Part shown: one piece after another, positions 16,765-26,385 of the stretch
How the letters are laid out: each line of letters starts with the position of its first letter
Position numbering within the stretch: position 1 is the stretch's first letter
Assembly: GCF_900465345.1 (NCBI RefSeq)
Contig: NZ_UEGO01000004.1
Location: 62,001 to 126,000 of the forward strand
Source of the DNA: Asaia bogorensis
GTDB lineage: Bacteria; Pseudomonadota; Alphaproteobacteria; Acetobacterales; Acetobacteraceae
Length of the DNA stretch: 64,000 nt
Direction of reading: 5' to 3'
The notes under the pieces: model-generated
Seen by the model: only the letters and a program-made list of their open reading frames with translations
The model's database searches: none
Told to the model about the DNA's origin: nothing
Made by a program: the position numbers and the translations under genes

Positions 16765-17226
16765 ATGGCTTCCGACGGACGTGAAGCGTTCTATCACGGC
16801 ACCGACACAGAGGGGCGGCCCATCAGACGGCCCATGTCGCCGCATCTGGATATCTATCGTTTCCGCCTCTCCATGGCGCTCTCGATCGGCAATCGCATAT
16901 CGGGTGTCGCCTCGTCCCTCGGTGCAGGTCTGGCTGTGGCGTGGCTTGCTGCCCTGGCACAGGGTCCACGCGCCTTTGCACGCGCCCAGCGCGTGGCAAC
17001 GCATCCTCTGGGCCGGCTGGTGTTTCTCGGCTGGGGCGTCGCCACACTATACCATTTCGTCGCCAGCATCCGCCATCTGATCTGGGATAGCGGCGCACGC
17101 TTCGAGAAGAAGGAAATCGACGAGGACGGGCGGCGTTCGGTCTTTGTCACGGCCGGGCTCTCGGTTGCGCTTGTCACGGCCTTTGTCGCCCTCTCCCGGC
17201 TGCGCAACAAGGGAAAAAAAGCATGA
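16765..17226 (+). CDS. sdhC: Succinate dehydrogenase cytochrome b556 subunit
   Basis: The protein of 153 residues shows RPMSPHLDIYRFRLSMALSI, SIGNRISGVA and LYHFVASIRHLIWD. The His of the last block corresponds to the heme b ligand. Three membrane helices are visible. In the S-I-x-H-R-x-x-G quinone-site block the usual His is Asn here. ATG 16765 follows AGAGG at a good distance; the upstream ATG at 16717 lacks a site. First gene of sdhCDAB, overlapping sdhD by ATGA. Confidence 0.92.
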   Translation: MASDGREAFYHGTDTEGRPIRRPMSPHLDIYRFRLSMALSIGNRISGVASSLGAGLAVAWLAALAQGPRAFARAQRVATHPLGRLVFLGWGVATLYHFVASIRHLIWDSGARFEKKEIDEDGRRSVFVTAGLSVALVTAFVALSRLRNKGKKA

Positions 17227-17627
17227 ACCGTTCTTCCGACATGCGCACGCCTCTGGCGCGTGCAAAGGGGCTTGGCGGCATGGCCGACGGGGCCGAGCAC
17301 TGGACGGCTGAGCGTATCTCGGCCGTGCTGCTCGGCCCGCTTTCCATATGGGGTGTTGCCCAGATCCTGCGTCTGGCTGGGCGTGACCGCGCTGCCATTC
17401 TGGCCTGGGCAGGTCGCGTGCAGAATGCTGCCCCGCTTGGGTTGCTGATTGCCCTGACAGGCCGCCATGCCCAGCTCGGACTGGAAGTCGTGGCCTCCGA
17501 TTATTCGCGTGGCTGGCGGCGCTTCGGGCTGCGTCTGGTGATCCGCCTGAGCACGCTTCTTTTCGTGGCGCTCGGTTGCGCCTCGCTCGCCCGTATCCTC
17601 ATGACCCGCACGACGGAGACAAGATAA
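17223..17627 (+). CDS. sdhD: Succinate dehydrogenase membrane anchor subunit
   Basis: This protein of 134 residues has [21 protein letters not shown], the common SdhD N-terminal block, and three hydrophobic helices. [16 protein letters not shown] holds the expected heme-ligand His and the DY of the quinone pocket. It overlaps sdhC by 4 bases and sdhA by 1 base. It anchors SdhAB and completes the ubiquinone site. Confidence 0.9.
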   Translation: MNRSSDMRTPLARAKGLGGMADGAEHWTAERISAVLLGPLSIWGVAQILRLAGRDRAAILAWAGRVQNAAPLGLLIALTGRHAQLGLEVVASDYSRGWRRFGLRLVIRLSTLLFVALGCASLARILMTRTTETR

Positions 17628-19429
17628 TGAGCGCGGAATCCGTCAGGAAATACCGTATTGTCGATCACGCCTATGACGTGGTGGTCGTGGGTGCGGGCGG
17701 CTCGGGCCTGCGTGCCACGCTGGGCATGGGGGCCGGTGGCCTGCGTACAGCCTGCGTGACCAAGGTTTTCCCCACACGCAGCCATACCGTGGCCGCCCAG
17801 GGTGGAATTGGTGCCTCGCTAGGCAATATGTCCGAGGATAACTGGCGCTGGCATATGTACGACACCGTCAAGGGGTCGGACTGGCTGGGCGATCAGGACG
17901 CCATCGAGTTCATGTGCCGCGAGGCCGAAAGCGCCGTGATGGAGCTGGAACATTTCGGCGTTCCCTTCTCGCGCACGGAAGACGGCAAGATCTATCAGCG
18001 TCCGTTTGGCGGCCATATGAGCGAATATGGCAAGGCCCCTGTGGCCCGCGCCTGTGCCGCTGCCGACCGTACGGGCCATGCCATCCTGCACACGCTGTAT
18101 CAGCAATGCCTCAAGCATCGCGTCGATTTCTACGTCGAGTATTACGTGCTCGACCTGATTATGGATGACGATGGGGCATGTCGCGGCATCGTGGCCTGGT
18201 GCCTCGATGACGGCTCCATCCATCGCTTCAGCGCCAAGATGGTCGTACTCGCAACCGGCGGTTACGGGCGCGCCTTCCAGAGCTGCACCTCGGCCCATTC
18301 CTGCACCGGTGATGGTGGCGGTCTGGCCATGCGCGCCGGTGTGCCGACTCAGGACATGGAATTCGTGCAGTTTCATCCTACCGGCATTTTCCCGGCGGGC
18401 TGTCTGCTCACGGAAGGCTGTCGCGGTGAAGGCGGTTATCTGACCAATTCCGAGGGCGAGCGCTTCATGGAGCGCTACGCGCCCACCGCCAAGGATCTGG
18501 CCTCGCGCGATGTCGTGTCACGCGCCATGACCATCGAGATCAATGAAGGCCGTGGCTGTGGTCCCAAAAAGGACCATATCATGCTGCATCTGGAGCATCT
18601 CGGCCCGGAATTGCTGCACCAGCGTCTGCCCGGCATCTCTGAAACCGCGCGCATTTTCGCCGGGGTGGACGTGACCAAGGAGCCCGCTCCGGTGCTGCCC
18701 ACGGTCCATTACAACATGGGTGGTGTGCCGACCAATCTGCACGGCGAGGTCCTGCGCCCCACCAAGGACAATCTCGAAGCTGTCGTGCCCGGACTGATGG
18801 CGGTCGGTGAAGCCGCCTGCGTTTCCGTGCATGGCGCCAACCGTCTGGGGACAAACTCCCTGCTCGATCTGATCGTATTCGGTCGTGCGGCTGGCAAGCG
18901 TGCTGCCGAAATCATCGATCCCAGCGTGCCGGTACCGCCGCTGCCTAAGGAAGCGGGCGAGGCCATTCTGGCCAAGTTCGACCAGACCCGCGAGGCTTCA
19001 GGCAAGTTCACCGTGGCGGAACTGCGTGAGCGCCTTCAGCGCATCATGCAGAGTCATGCAGCCGTGTTCCGCAATACGAAATCCCTCGCTGACGGATGCG
19101 AGAAAATCCGGGAGCTCTGGAAAGACGCGCAGCATATGGGGCTGGCCGATCGCTCTCTGATCTGGAACAGCGATCTGATGGAAGCCCTGGAATTCGCGAA
19201 TTTGCTGGCCAACGCGACGGTTACGATCGAAAGTGCCCATGCACGCCACGAAACGCGTGGTGCCCATGCCCATGACGATTATCCCGAGCGCGATGACGAG
19301 CACTGGATGAAACATACCGTCTCCTATCTCGATAAGGATGGTGCGGTGAGCCTGCTCTACCGGCCGGTGCGGATGCAGACCCTGACCAATGATGTCGAGG
19401 TCTTTCCGCCCAAGAAACGTGTTTACTGA
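17627..19429 (+). CDS. sdhA: Succinate dehydrogenase flavoprotein subunit
   Basis: The product of 600 residues has the FAD dinucleotide motif [13 protein letters not shown], the FAD-attachment region [11 protein letters not shown], the catalytic block [16 protein letters not shown] and the C-terminal [20 protein letters not shown] 17627 overlaps the sdhD stop, and the 17 upstream codons in frame lie within sdhD and are not used. It oxidises succinate to fumarate in the TCA cycle and respiratory chain. Its presence argues against Gluconobacter, which lacks this enzyme. Confidence 0.97.
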   Translation: MSAESVRKYRIVDHAYDVVVVGAGGSGLRATLGMGAGGLRTACVTKVFPTRSHTVAAQGGIGASLGNMSEDNWRWHMYDTVKGSDWLGDQDAIEFMCREAESAVMELEHFGVPFSRTEDGKIYQRPFGGHMSEYGKAPVARACAAADRTGHAILHTLYQQCLKHRVDFYVEYYVLDLIMDDDGACRGIVAWCLDDGSIHRFSAKMVVLATGGYGRAFQSCTSAHSCTGDGGGLAMRAGVPTQDMEFVQFHPTGIFPAGCLLTEGCRGEGGYLTNSEGERFMERYAPTAKDLASRDVVSRAMTIEINEGRGCGPKKDHIMLHLEHLGPELLHQRLPGISETARIFAGVDVTKEPAPVLPTVHYNMGGVPTNLHGEVLRPTKDNLEAVVPGLMAVGEAACVSVHGANRLGTNSLLDLIVFGRAAGKRAAEIIDPSVPVPPLPKEAGEAILAKFDQTREASGKFTVAELRERLQRIMQSHAAVFRNTKSLADGCEKIRELWKDAQHMGLADRSLIWNSDLMEALEFANLLANATVTIESAHARHETRGAHAHDDYPERDDEHWMKHTVSYLDKDGAVSLLYRPVRMQTLTNDVEVFPPKKRVY

Positions 19430-19440
19430 GGAGCCTCACC

Positions 19441-20220
19441 ATGGTTGAACTCCGCCTGCCCAAAAACAGCACGACCCGCCCCGGCAAATTCTATCCGGCG
19501 CCTGCCGAAGCCAAGCGCAAGGCCATTTTTCAGGTCTATCGATGGTCGCCCGATGACGAGTCCAATCCGAGCCTCGACAGCTATGAACTCGATCTCGACA
19601 AGGTCGGGCCGATGGTTCTCGATGCCCTGCTCTATATCAAGGACCATATCGACGCGACGCTGACCTTCCGCCGCTCCTGCCGCGAGGGGATCTGCGGGTC
19701 CTGCGCCATGAACATCGATGGCGAGAACACGCTGGCCTGTCTCAAGCCCATCAGTTCGATCAAGGGCACGGTCAAGATCAATCCGCTGCCGCATATGCCG
19801 GTGGTGAAGGATCTGGTGCCTAACCTGAACGGCGCTTATGCCCAACTCGAGTCCATTCAGCCCTGGTTGAAAAGCGACACCCCGCCGCCGCCCGATACCG
19901 AGCGCCTGCAAAGCGTGGAGGAGCGTGAAAAGCTGGATGGCATGTGGGAGTGCATCCTGTGCTTCTGCTGCAGTACATCCTGCCCATCCTATTGGTGGAA
20001 TGGCGACCGCTATCTCGGGCCAGCCACGCTGCTGGCCGCCAATCGCTGGATCATGGACAGCCGAGACGACCATACGGGTGAGCGACTAGAAGCACTGGAT
20101 GATTCCATGAAGCTCTATGGCTGCCGCACCATCATGAACTGCACCCAGACCTGCCCCAAGGGTCTGAACCCGGCCAAGGCCATCGCCAATATCAAGAAAC
20201 TGCAGGTCGAGCGGGAATAG
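19441..20220 (+). CDS. sdhB: Succinate dehydrogenase iron-sulfur subunit
   Basis: The 259-residue protein has the 2Fe-2S motif [21 protein letters not shown] and the C-terminal motifs [16 protein letters not shown] and [17 protein letters not shown] for the 4Fe-4S and 3Fe-4S clusters. It starts 11 bases after sdhA and ends just before a bidirectional terminator. It passes electrons from SdhA to ubiquinone. Confidence 0.97.
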   Translation: MVELRLPKNSTTRPGKFYPAPAEAKRKAIFQVYRWSPDDESNPSLDSYELDLDKVGPMVLDALLYIKDHIDATLTFRRSCREGICGSCAMNIDGENTLACLKPISSIKGTVKINPLPHMPVVKDLVPNLNGAYAQLESIQPWLKSDTPPPPDTERLQSVEEREKLDGMWECILCFCCSTSCPSYWWNGDRYLGPATLLAANRWIMDSRDDHTGERLEALDDSMKLYGCRTIMNCTQTCPKGLNPAKAIANIKKLQVERE

Positions 20221-20249
20221 AATCTCCGCATCAGACGCCAGGATAAAGA

Positions 20250-20278
20250 AAAAGGCCGGGATGCTCTCCCGGCCTTTT
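20250..20278. terminator. Bidirectional terminator between sdhB and MHS transporter
   Basis: AAAAGGCCGGG and CCCGGCCTTTT form an 11-bp stem with a 7-base loop. A-rich and T-rich flanks on both sides make it suitable for both convergent genes. Confidence 0.9.
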
Positions 20279-20293
20279 CTATTGAGGGGCTCG

Positions 20294-21580
20294 TTACACC
20301 ATCGGGTGCGCGCTCCGTTCCACATAGGGCCGCGACACGATAGCGGCCAGCAACCCGCAAAGCGCTGCCCCCGAGAGCCACAGAGCCGGCATGGCGCGGT
20401 CTCCCGTATGCTCGATCAGCCAGGTACAGACAGCCGGGCTGAACCCGCCAATGCAGGTGGCGAGACTATAAGCCAGCGAAAATCCCGTTGTGCGGATGCG
20501 CGGCGGAACGATCTCGGTCAGCCAGACGATGGCCGCCCCGTTATAGGCGCTGTAGAGCACCGCCAGCATCAGCTCGACGCCAAGCAACCTCCCGAAGCTT
20601 GGGGCAGCCACAAGCCATTTCATCATCGGCCATGCCGAACACAACACGAGCGCTGTGGCGCCAATCAGAAGCTTCTTGCGCCCGATCCTGTCAGAAACCA
20701 GCCCGAAAACAGGGACCAGAACCAAGTTGGCAAGCCCCGCGCAAAGCGTGACCAGCAGCGCATCCTGTCGCCCCAGATGCAGCACGCGCGTACCAAAAGC
20801 GGGGCAATAGGCGGTGATGACATAAAACGAGACCGTGCTCATCACACCGGTCAGGATACCAATCAGCCCCACATACCAGTTACGAACCAAAGACACCGCA
20901 ATCTCCCAGATGCCGGGATGCGTGGCCTGAGAGGAGAAAGCCTCGGTCTCCTGCAGATTGCGCCGCAGGAATATGAGCACAGGCACAATCATGCAGCCCA
21001 GCGCGAGCGGAATACGCCACCCCCAGGCCGACATGACCGGACCGCCCAGCAGGGATGTCAGGCCAAATCCGATTGCCGCAGCCAGCACGACGGCCAGCTG
21101 GATGGAGGCAGACTGGAAAGCCACGATGAAACCGCGATTTTTCTCCGTGGCGATTTCGGACAGATAGACAGAACTCGATCCCACCTCGACCCCGGCAGAA
21201 AACCCCTGGATCAGCCGCCCGAGCAGCACCAGAAGCGGCGCGAGGAAACCGATCCTCTTGTAACTGGGCGTCAGAGCCAGGGTCATGGTGCCAATGGCCA
21301 TGAGGGTGAGCGTGAGGATAAGCCCCTTGCGCCGCCCGATACGATCAACATAGGCGCCAAGCACGAGCGCACCGAGTGGGCGCATCAGAAACCCGGCACC
21401 GAACGTGGCAAAAGACGACATCAACTCGGCCTGGGCGTTGCCCGAGGGGAAAAACGCCTTGCCGATATCGGCAGCGTAATAGCCGAACACCATGAAGTCA
21501 TACATTTCGAGCATATTGCCGCTCGCGACCTGGCCTACGGCCTTGGCAAGACGACGGCGTGAGGGCGGCTCGTTTGTCAT
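20294..21580 (-). CDS. MHS-family MFS transporter, citrate-proton symporter type
   Basis: This protein of 428 residues has twelve predicted helices and the MHS blocks SGNMLEMYDFMVFGYYA, GFLMRPLGALVLGAYVDRIGRRKGL and GRLIQGFSAGVEVGSSSVYLSEIA. These match the CitA branch of the metabolite:H+ symporters, so a di- or tricarboxylate such as citrate is the likely substrate. It is convergent with sdhCDAB and downstream of gmk. Substrate is inferred, not shown. Confidence 0.85.
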   Translation of the reverse strand: MTNEPPSRRRLAKAVGQVASGNMLEMYDFMVFGYYAADIGKAFFPSGNAQAELMSSFATFGAGFLMRPLGALVLGAYVDRIGRRKGLILTLTLMAIGTMTLALTPSYKRIGFLAPLLVLLGRLIQGFSAGVEVGSSSVYLSEIATEKNRGFIVAFQSASIQLAVVLAAAIGFGLTSLLGGPVMSAWGWRIPLALGCMIVPVLIFLRRNLQETEAFSSQATHPGIWEIAVSLVRNWYVGLIGILTGVMSTVSFYVITAYCPAFGTRVLHLGRQDALLVTLCAGLANLVLVPVFGLVSDRIGRKKLLIGATALVLCSAWPMMKWLVAAPSFGRLLGVELMLAVLYSAYNGAAIVWLTEIVPPRIRTTGFSLAYSLATCIGGFSPAVCTWLIEHTGDRAMPALWLSGAALCGLLAAIVSRPYVERSAHPMV

Positions 21581-21671
21581 GATGCGGGTTCGCCTCTGTC
21601 GTGATGAATGTCAGATCTGCCAGGCCGGAGGTTCCGGCCCGCAGGATGAAATCCATCCTACCGACAAACAG

Positions 21672-21690
21672 GCATCATGCGAAATGATGC
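21672..21690. promoter_or_regulatory. Inverted repeat upstream of MHS transporter
   Basis: GCATCAT and ATGATGC are separated by GCGAA, about 90 bases upstream of the transporter start. A second hairpin (GGCCGG, AGGTT, CCGGCC at 21623-21639) lies between it and the gene. Either may be an operator or leader structure. Confidence 0.4.
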
Positions 21691-21740
21691 AGGCAAAGTG
21701 CAGGTATACTGTCAGTACAGGGCAGTTATCACCACGCGCA

Positions 21741-21757
21741 CCCGGCTCTCAGCCGGG
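21741..21757 (-). terminator. Hairpin overlapping the gmk stop codon
   Basis: CCCGGCT and AGCCGGG with a CTC loop include the TGA of gmk. No T-run follows, so it may attenuate rather than end transcription. Confidence 0.4.
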
Positions 21758-22387
21758 CTTGTTCGCCTCATATTCCCTCATGAGATCAGCCAAGCCATGC
21801 TGACGCTTCGTTTTGAGCCTCGCTGCGACCAGAATCGACTGTGCCTCCCGCACGGCGCGATCGAGTTCAGCATTGACGATCACATGATCGAATTCGCTCC
21901 AGTGCGAAATTTCGGCCAGAGCCGCACCCATGCGCTTGTCGATTTCGGATTCCGCATCCGAAGCCCGCGAGCGCAGGCGGCGATCGAGCTCCTTCATTGA
22001 GGGGGGGAGCACGAAAAGGCTTACCACGTCGTCCGGCAGCGCCGCGCGCAGGAGCCTATGCCCCTGCCAGTCAATATCGAACACCATGTCCCGCCCACTG
22101 GCGAGCGCGGCCTCGACGGGCGCACGGGGGGTGCCGTAGCCGCGACCGAACACCTCGGCCCATTCCAGCAATTCCCCTTTCGCGGCCATGTCGCGAAACT
22201 GGTCCATGCTGCGGAAATGGTAATGTACGCCCTCTTTTTCACCAGGACGCGGGGCGCGCGTGGTGACCGATACGGAATGGGCAAGGCTGGAATCACCCGC
22301 GCGCAGCGCATTGGCGATGGTCGATTTCCCTGCGCCGGAGGGTGCCGAAATCACGAGGCAGACGCCACGTCTTGCTATGGTCGTCAT
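21749..22387 (-). CDS. gmk: Guanylate kinase
   Basis: The protein of 212 residues has the P-loop ISAPSGAGKSTIANAL, SVTTRAPRPGEKEGVHYHF and VFDIDWQG, the guanylate kinase fingerprint. It phosphorylates GMP to GDP. ATG 22387 has GGAGG at a good distance upstream; the 72 upstream codons in frame do not match the family. The length is normal. Confidence 0.96.
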   Translation of the reverse strand: MTTIARRGVCLVISAPSGAGKSTIANALRAGDSSLAHSVSVTTRAPRPGEKEGVHYHFRSMDQFRDMAAKGELLEWAEVFGRGYGTPRAPVEAALASGRDMVFDIDWQGHRLLRAALPDDVVSLFVLPPSMKELDRRLRSRASDAESEIDKRMGAALAEISHWSEFDHVIVNAELDRAVREAQSILVAARLKTKRQHGLADLMREYEANKPG

Positions 22388-22649
22388 GTCACACCTCCAG
22401 TCCCAGGTCATTACTCGTGCTGAGCCATAGCCGTTCGGGCAGGATTTGAAAACATGGGAGCATGGCGAGCCCCGCTCCGTGGACAAAGCGCGGCCGTTCG
22501 TCTGGGGTTCAGGGCGCCCCTCCCCGTCATCCACTATGAGCGTCATCGTTACAAAACAGCTGTTTTTACGCCACAAAGCGCGTACACAGTTCGACACAAT
22601 CAAAATGCATCCCGGTCACCACGCATCCCGGTCCTCGTCAGGAGAGATC

Positions 22650-23972
22650 ATGCAGGCTGTCGATATGGAAAACCGCTTTGGCTGGGGTGCTTGCCCCGAT
22701 CCCCCGACGCCTGATTCAGGGCGTCACTGGCTGATGGCGCAGCTTGAAGGCCCGCAAAGCCGGTCCTGGGTTTCCCTTGGCACGAGCGCCGATGGTCTGG
22801 TGGCACTGCGTACGCAGCGACAGGAAAAACTGCGTGGCAACCCATTGGTCAAACCCATTCTGCAAGCGGAGATAACCGCCCAGCTCGACGCCGTGCTTGA
22901 TGGCGTGCAGCCCTTTCGCGAGAGGCTGGTGTGGTTCTGGTTCAATCACTTCACGGTCAGCCAGAGGCAGGATCGTACGAAAGCGGTCATCGGGGCCTAT
23001 ATGCGCGAGGCCATACGCCCGCATGTGACCGGACGCTTCGCCAATATGCTGACTGCCGTCATGCGCCATCCGGCCATGCTGATGTATCTCGACAATGTCG
23101 CCTCGATCGGGCCGGACAGTCCCGCCGGCCTGAAGCAGCATCGCGGCCTGAATGAAAATCTGGCGCGGGAATGTCTGGAGTTGCACACGCTCTCGCCGGC
23201 CTCCGGCTACACACAGAACGACGTCACGAATTTCGCGGCAATCCTGACCGGCTGGGGCGTGGACATGAAAGCCGAGGCACCGGGATTCCGCTTCAATCCC
23301 CGTGCCCACCAACCGGGCAGCAAGACGCTGCTCGGCCAGGTTTTCCCCGAGGGCGAGGCAGGCGGCGTTGCGGCCCTGCAATTTCTGGGTACGCATCCCG
23401 CAACGTACAAGCATATCGCCACGCAACTCGCCCGGCATTTCCTGACCGACACCCCGACACCTGCCCAGATCGCCCCCATCATGACAGCCTTGCAGCGCAG
23501 TGGCGGCAATCTGCAGGATGCGACCCGGACCCTTGTCGATCTTGCAGGTGCAACACCGCACGGCAGCAAGCTGCGTACACCCATGGAATATGCAGCCGCC
23601 GCCCTGCGCGCCACGGGAACGATACCGGCTCTGACAAGCGCGGATACGAGCAACCCGGACGACCCCCACGCCCCTGCCATGATACTGGCGGCCGCCTGTG
23701 CCGCGATGGGTCAGCCGGTCTGGAATGCCCCCATGCCCAACGGGTGGAGCGACCTTGCGCCGGACTGGTTCGCCCCTGCCGATATGATGGCCCGAGCCGA
23801 CTGGGCCTATCGTTTTGCTGGCAGGCTGACCGAACAGGACCCCGAGACCGTGGCTCAAATCGCACTAGGCCCCCTGCTGCGCCCCGCCACAAATCTGGCC
23901 ATGCAACATGCCGGATCACGGCGCGACGCTTTCACCCTGCTTTTTTCTTCACCCGAGTTTCAGAGGCGCTGA
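22650..23972 (+). CDS. DUF1800 family protein
   Basis: This protein of 440 residues has DUF1800 features: FRERLVWFWFNHFTVS, NENLARECLELHTLSPASGYTQ-type block and DVTNFAAILTGWGVD. GGAGA precedes ATG 22650. No clear signal peptide is seen. DUF1800 genes are nearly always paired with an exported DUF1501 gene, as here (3-base gap). The biochemical role is not known. Confidence 0.88.
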   Translation: MQAVDMENRFGWGACPDPPTPDSGRHWLMAQLEGPQSRSWVSLGTSADGLVALRTQRQEKLRGNPLVKPILQAEITAQLDAVLDGVQPFRERLVWFWFNHFTVSQRQDRTKAVIGAYMREAIRPHVTGRFANMLTAVMRHPAMLMYLDNVASIGPDSPAGLKQHRGLNENLARECLELHTLSPASGYTQNDVTNFAAILTGWGVDMKAEAPGFRFNPRAHQPGSKTLLGQVFPEGEAGGVAALQFLGTHPATYKHIATQLARHFLTDTPTPAQIAPIMTALQRSGGNLQDATRTLVDLAGATPHGSKLRTPMEYAAAALRATGTIPALTSADTSNPDDPHAPAMILAAACAAMGQPVWNAPMPNGWSDLAPDWFAPADMMARADWAYRFAGRLTEQDPETVAQIALGPLLRPATNLAMQHAGSRRDAFTLLFSSPEFQRR

Positions 23973-23975
23973 CCC

Positions 23976-25178
23976 ATGATGCTCCGTCGTCGTTCTGCCC
24001 TTCTCGGTCTGGCCGCGAGCTGGTCTCTCGGTCGTTCCTCCCTTGCTTTCGCGGCGTCATCCGCCGTCTCGTCCGGTCAGGCTCAGGATGCGCGACTGGT
24101 CGTGATCCTGCTTCGTGGTGCGCTTGATGGCATGGCGGCTGTCACCCCCTATGGCGACCCCGGGCTCGCTGCGCTGCGCAAGGCACTTGTCCTGCCTGAG
24201 CCGGGGCAGGATCAGGGGTTGCTCGATCTGGGTGGTACATTCGGGCTGCATCCCGCCCTGGCGGGGCTGCACGACCTATATGGTGCCGGGCAGATGCTTC
24301 CAATCCATGCCGTTGCCGCGCCGTATCGCACGCGCTCTCATTTTGACGCCCAGGATTATCTTGAAAGCGGGGCGGATCATCGCCTCTCCAGCGGCTGGCT
24401 CAATCGTGCCGTTTCTTTCCTGCCGGGGCAGAGGCAGCACCCCGAAGGGCTGGGTCTGTCGCTTGGGCTCGATGTACCCCTGTTATTGCGCGGTCCAGCC
24501 CGCATCGGCAGCTATGCCCCGGCAGGCAGCCAGCATCCCACAGACGAGCTTTACCGCCAGATTGCAAAGCTGAACGAGCATGACAGGCTGACCGGCCCGG
24601 CCTTTCACAACGGCCTTCTGGCTCGTGGTTTTTCAGACAATGCCCTGGCGCAGGGCGCCATGCAGGACGGACGGAAGGAGGATGGTTTCACACGTCTGGC
24701 CTCGGCAGCAGGGCTCATGATGTCACGCGACGACGGGCCACGTGTCGCCGCCCTGGAAATAGGCGGATGGGACACCCATGCGGGCCAGATCGGGGCGCTC
24801 AAGGCCCCGCTCGCCCGGCTCGATCAGGGAATGACAACCCTGAAAAACAATCTGGGCGCATCCTGGTCACGCACAGTGGTGCTGGCCATGACAGAATTCG
24901 GCCGAACCGCCCGCATGAATGGCACGGGCGGGACCGATCACGGCACGGGGGCCGTGGCCTTTCTGGCGGGCGGCGCTGTGCGTGGCGGACGCGTCGCCGG
25001 AACATGGCCGGGATTGCGCCCCGGGCAGCTTTTTGAAAACCGCGATCTCGCGCCGACAACCGATCTGCGCAGTGTCATAGCCGGAATTCTGTGCGCTCAT
25101 ATGCACCTGCCACGTACAGCGCTCGCGCAGGTCTTTCCCGATGGCACACCCGATCTGATGACAGGCCTTGTAGCCTAG
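23976..25178 (+). CDS. DUF1501 family exported protein
   Basis: The 400-residue protein begins MMLRRRSALLGLAASWSLG with a Tat-like signal (RRRSALLG) ending AFA. It belongs to DUF1501, a sulfatase/alkaline-phosphatase-like fold: LVVILLRGALDGMAAV, ALEIGGWDTHAGQ and MTEFGRTARMNGTGGTDHGTG are the conserved metal-site blocks. It is paired with the upstream DUF1800 gene. Probably a periplasmic hydrolase or surface-attached enzyme. Confidence 0.88.
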   Translation: MMLRRRSALLGLAASWSLGRSSLAFAASSAVSSGQAQDARLVVILLRGALDGMAAVTPYGDPGLAALRKALVLPEPGQDQGLLDLGGTFGLHPALAGLHDLYGAGQMLPIHAVAAPYRTRSHFDAQDYLESGADHRLSSGWLNRAVSFLPGQRQHPEGLGLSLGLDVPLLLRGPARIGSYAPAGSQHPTDELYRQIAKLNEHDRLTGPAFHNGLLARGFSDNALAQGAMQDGRKEDGFTRLASAAGLMMSRDDGPRVAALEIGGWDTHAGQIGALKAPLARLDQGMTTLKNNLGASWSRTVVLAMTEFGRTARMNGTGGTDHGTGAVAFLAGGAVRGGRVAGTWPGLRPGQLFENRDLAPTTDLRSVIAGILCAHMHLPRTALAQVFPDGTPDLMTGLVA

Positions 25179-25185
25179 CAATATG

Positions 25186-25205
25186 CCGGGGCTGAATTGC
25201 CCCGG
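25186..25205. terminator. Hairpin between DUF1501 gene and SDR gene
   Basis: CCGGGGC and GCCCCGG form a 7-bp stem with loop TGAATT, 7 bases after the DUF1501 stop and between two convergent genes. Confidence 0.6.
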
Positions 25206-25219
25206 TGCAACAGCCCGTC

Positions 25220-26284
25220 TCAGGGGATGAGTTTGCGCGCCTGCAGCAGGGTAAACAGATCGGCAAAGGAGCGCCGTGTATCGTAATACCCTGTAAAGCC
25301 GAACAGACGGCTTTTCGTCATGTCAGTCACACATTCCACCGGGCGGCCCAGATCAGCATCCGTATGCCACGGCGAGGCCAGACGGGTCAGGTCGGGCTCA
25401 ACCAGATCGTGCTTGCGGGCGAGCGCCGACCATACATCTTCCTTACCGCGCATCAGGGCTTCGAGCGACGTTGCCTCACCGGGATAAGGCGCAGCCTCGA
25501 TGCCAAACCAGTTGGCCAGTTCACCCCATAGGCTCGACCAGCGAAACACGTCGCCATTGACCACATTGAAAGCCTGGTTACGCCCGGCCGGATTTGTCGA
25601 GGCCCAGTGAATCTGGCTCGCAAGCTGCCTTGCATCCGTGACATCGGTAAGTGCGCTCCACTGGGTCTGGGAGCCGGGAAACACGAAGGGCATCCCCGTC
25701 TCGCGGCATAGCGAGGCATAAACAGCGAGCGTGGTGCCCATATTCATCAGATTGCCAATGGCAAAGCCGATCACCGTATGAGGGCGATGCACCGACCACG
25801 TAAAGTTGAGGCTGCGCGATGCCTCAAACAGCACGTCTTCCTGCGCGTAATAGAAATTCTCGACATCCAGCCGCCCCATGCTTTCGCGGAAAGGGGTGAC
25901 CGGCGGTGCGCCTTTGGCGTAGGCGTCGAATGGCCCGAGATAATGCTTGAGCCCGGTAACAAGCGCTGCATGGACAAGGGCTTCCGGCCTGGCGAGCGCC
26001 TCGAACACATTGCGCAGCATGGCGGCATTGGCGATGCAGTTCTCACGCTCGGTCTCTCGTCGCGTCCATGTGGTGAAGAACACATGGCTTGGCGCGATAT
26101 CCGCCAGTGCCGCCTTCAACCCCTGCGGGTCGAGCGTGTCGGCCTTGATGGGCAACACCGTGGCGGGAAGCGCCTCGACACGACGGGCAAGGCCATAAAC
26201 GGTCCAGCCTTCGGCCACCAGACGATTGGCAAGATTTTGCCCGACCAGCCCGGTCGCACCGATGATAAGGGCAGTATGGGTCAT
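25220..26284 (-). CDS. PRISE-like short-chain dehydrogenase/reductase
   Basis: The product of 354 residues starts MTHTALIIGATGLVGQNLA, an NAD(P) Rossmann motif of extended SDRs. VFFTTWTRRETERENCIANAAM, LVTGLKHYLGPFD and FYYAQEDVL match the PRISE (progesterone 5-beta-reductase/iridoid synthase) group that reduces enones. Codons upstream of 26284 in frame lie in the divergent promoter and are not used. The HxlR regulator gene is divergent and probably controls it. Confidence 0.85.
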   Translation of the reverse strand: MTHTALIIGATGLVGQNLANRLVAEGWTVYGLARRVEALPATVLPIKADTLDPQGLKAALADIAPSHVFFTTWTRRETERENCIANAAMLRNVFEALARPEALVHAALVTGLKHYLGPFDAYAKGAPPVTPFRESMGRLDVENFYYAQEDVLFEASRSLNFTWSVHRPHTVIGFAIGNLMNMGTTLAVYASLCRETGMPFVFPGSQTQWSALTDVTDARQLASQIHWASTNPAGRNQAFNVVNGDVFRWSSLWGELANWFGIEAAPYPGEATSLEALMRGKEDVWSALARKHDLVEPDLTRLASPWHTDADLGRPVECVTDMTKSRLFGFTGYYDTRRSFADLFTLLQARKLIP

Positions 26285-26292
26285 CAGAAATA

Positions 26293-26365
26293 CTCCAGCG
26301 TCGTTCCTGTCTTTGCGAAGCTGGAGCGAGGGACTAAAAAACACAATCCGGCACCTTTTTGTGCC
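26293..26365. promoter_or_regulatory. Divergent promoter region of SDR and HxlR genes
   Basis: Two inverted repeats lie in the 101-base spacer: CTCCAGC (26293-26299) with GCTGGAG (26320-26326), and GGCAC with GTGCC around six bases (26350-26365). Either could bind the HxlR protein. Confidence 0.4.
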
Positions 26366-26385
26366 CTGGTTACCTGAAGGGCTCC

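Noticed and set aside
20261-21562. 433-codon open frame antisense to the MHS transporter
   Set aside because: Its composition (Arg, Gln, His, Pro) is that of a shadow frame and it crosses the terminator region.
22716-23858. 380-codon open frame antisense to the DUF1800 gene
   Set aside because: Shadow frame with no family match; the plus-strand gene has clear motifs.
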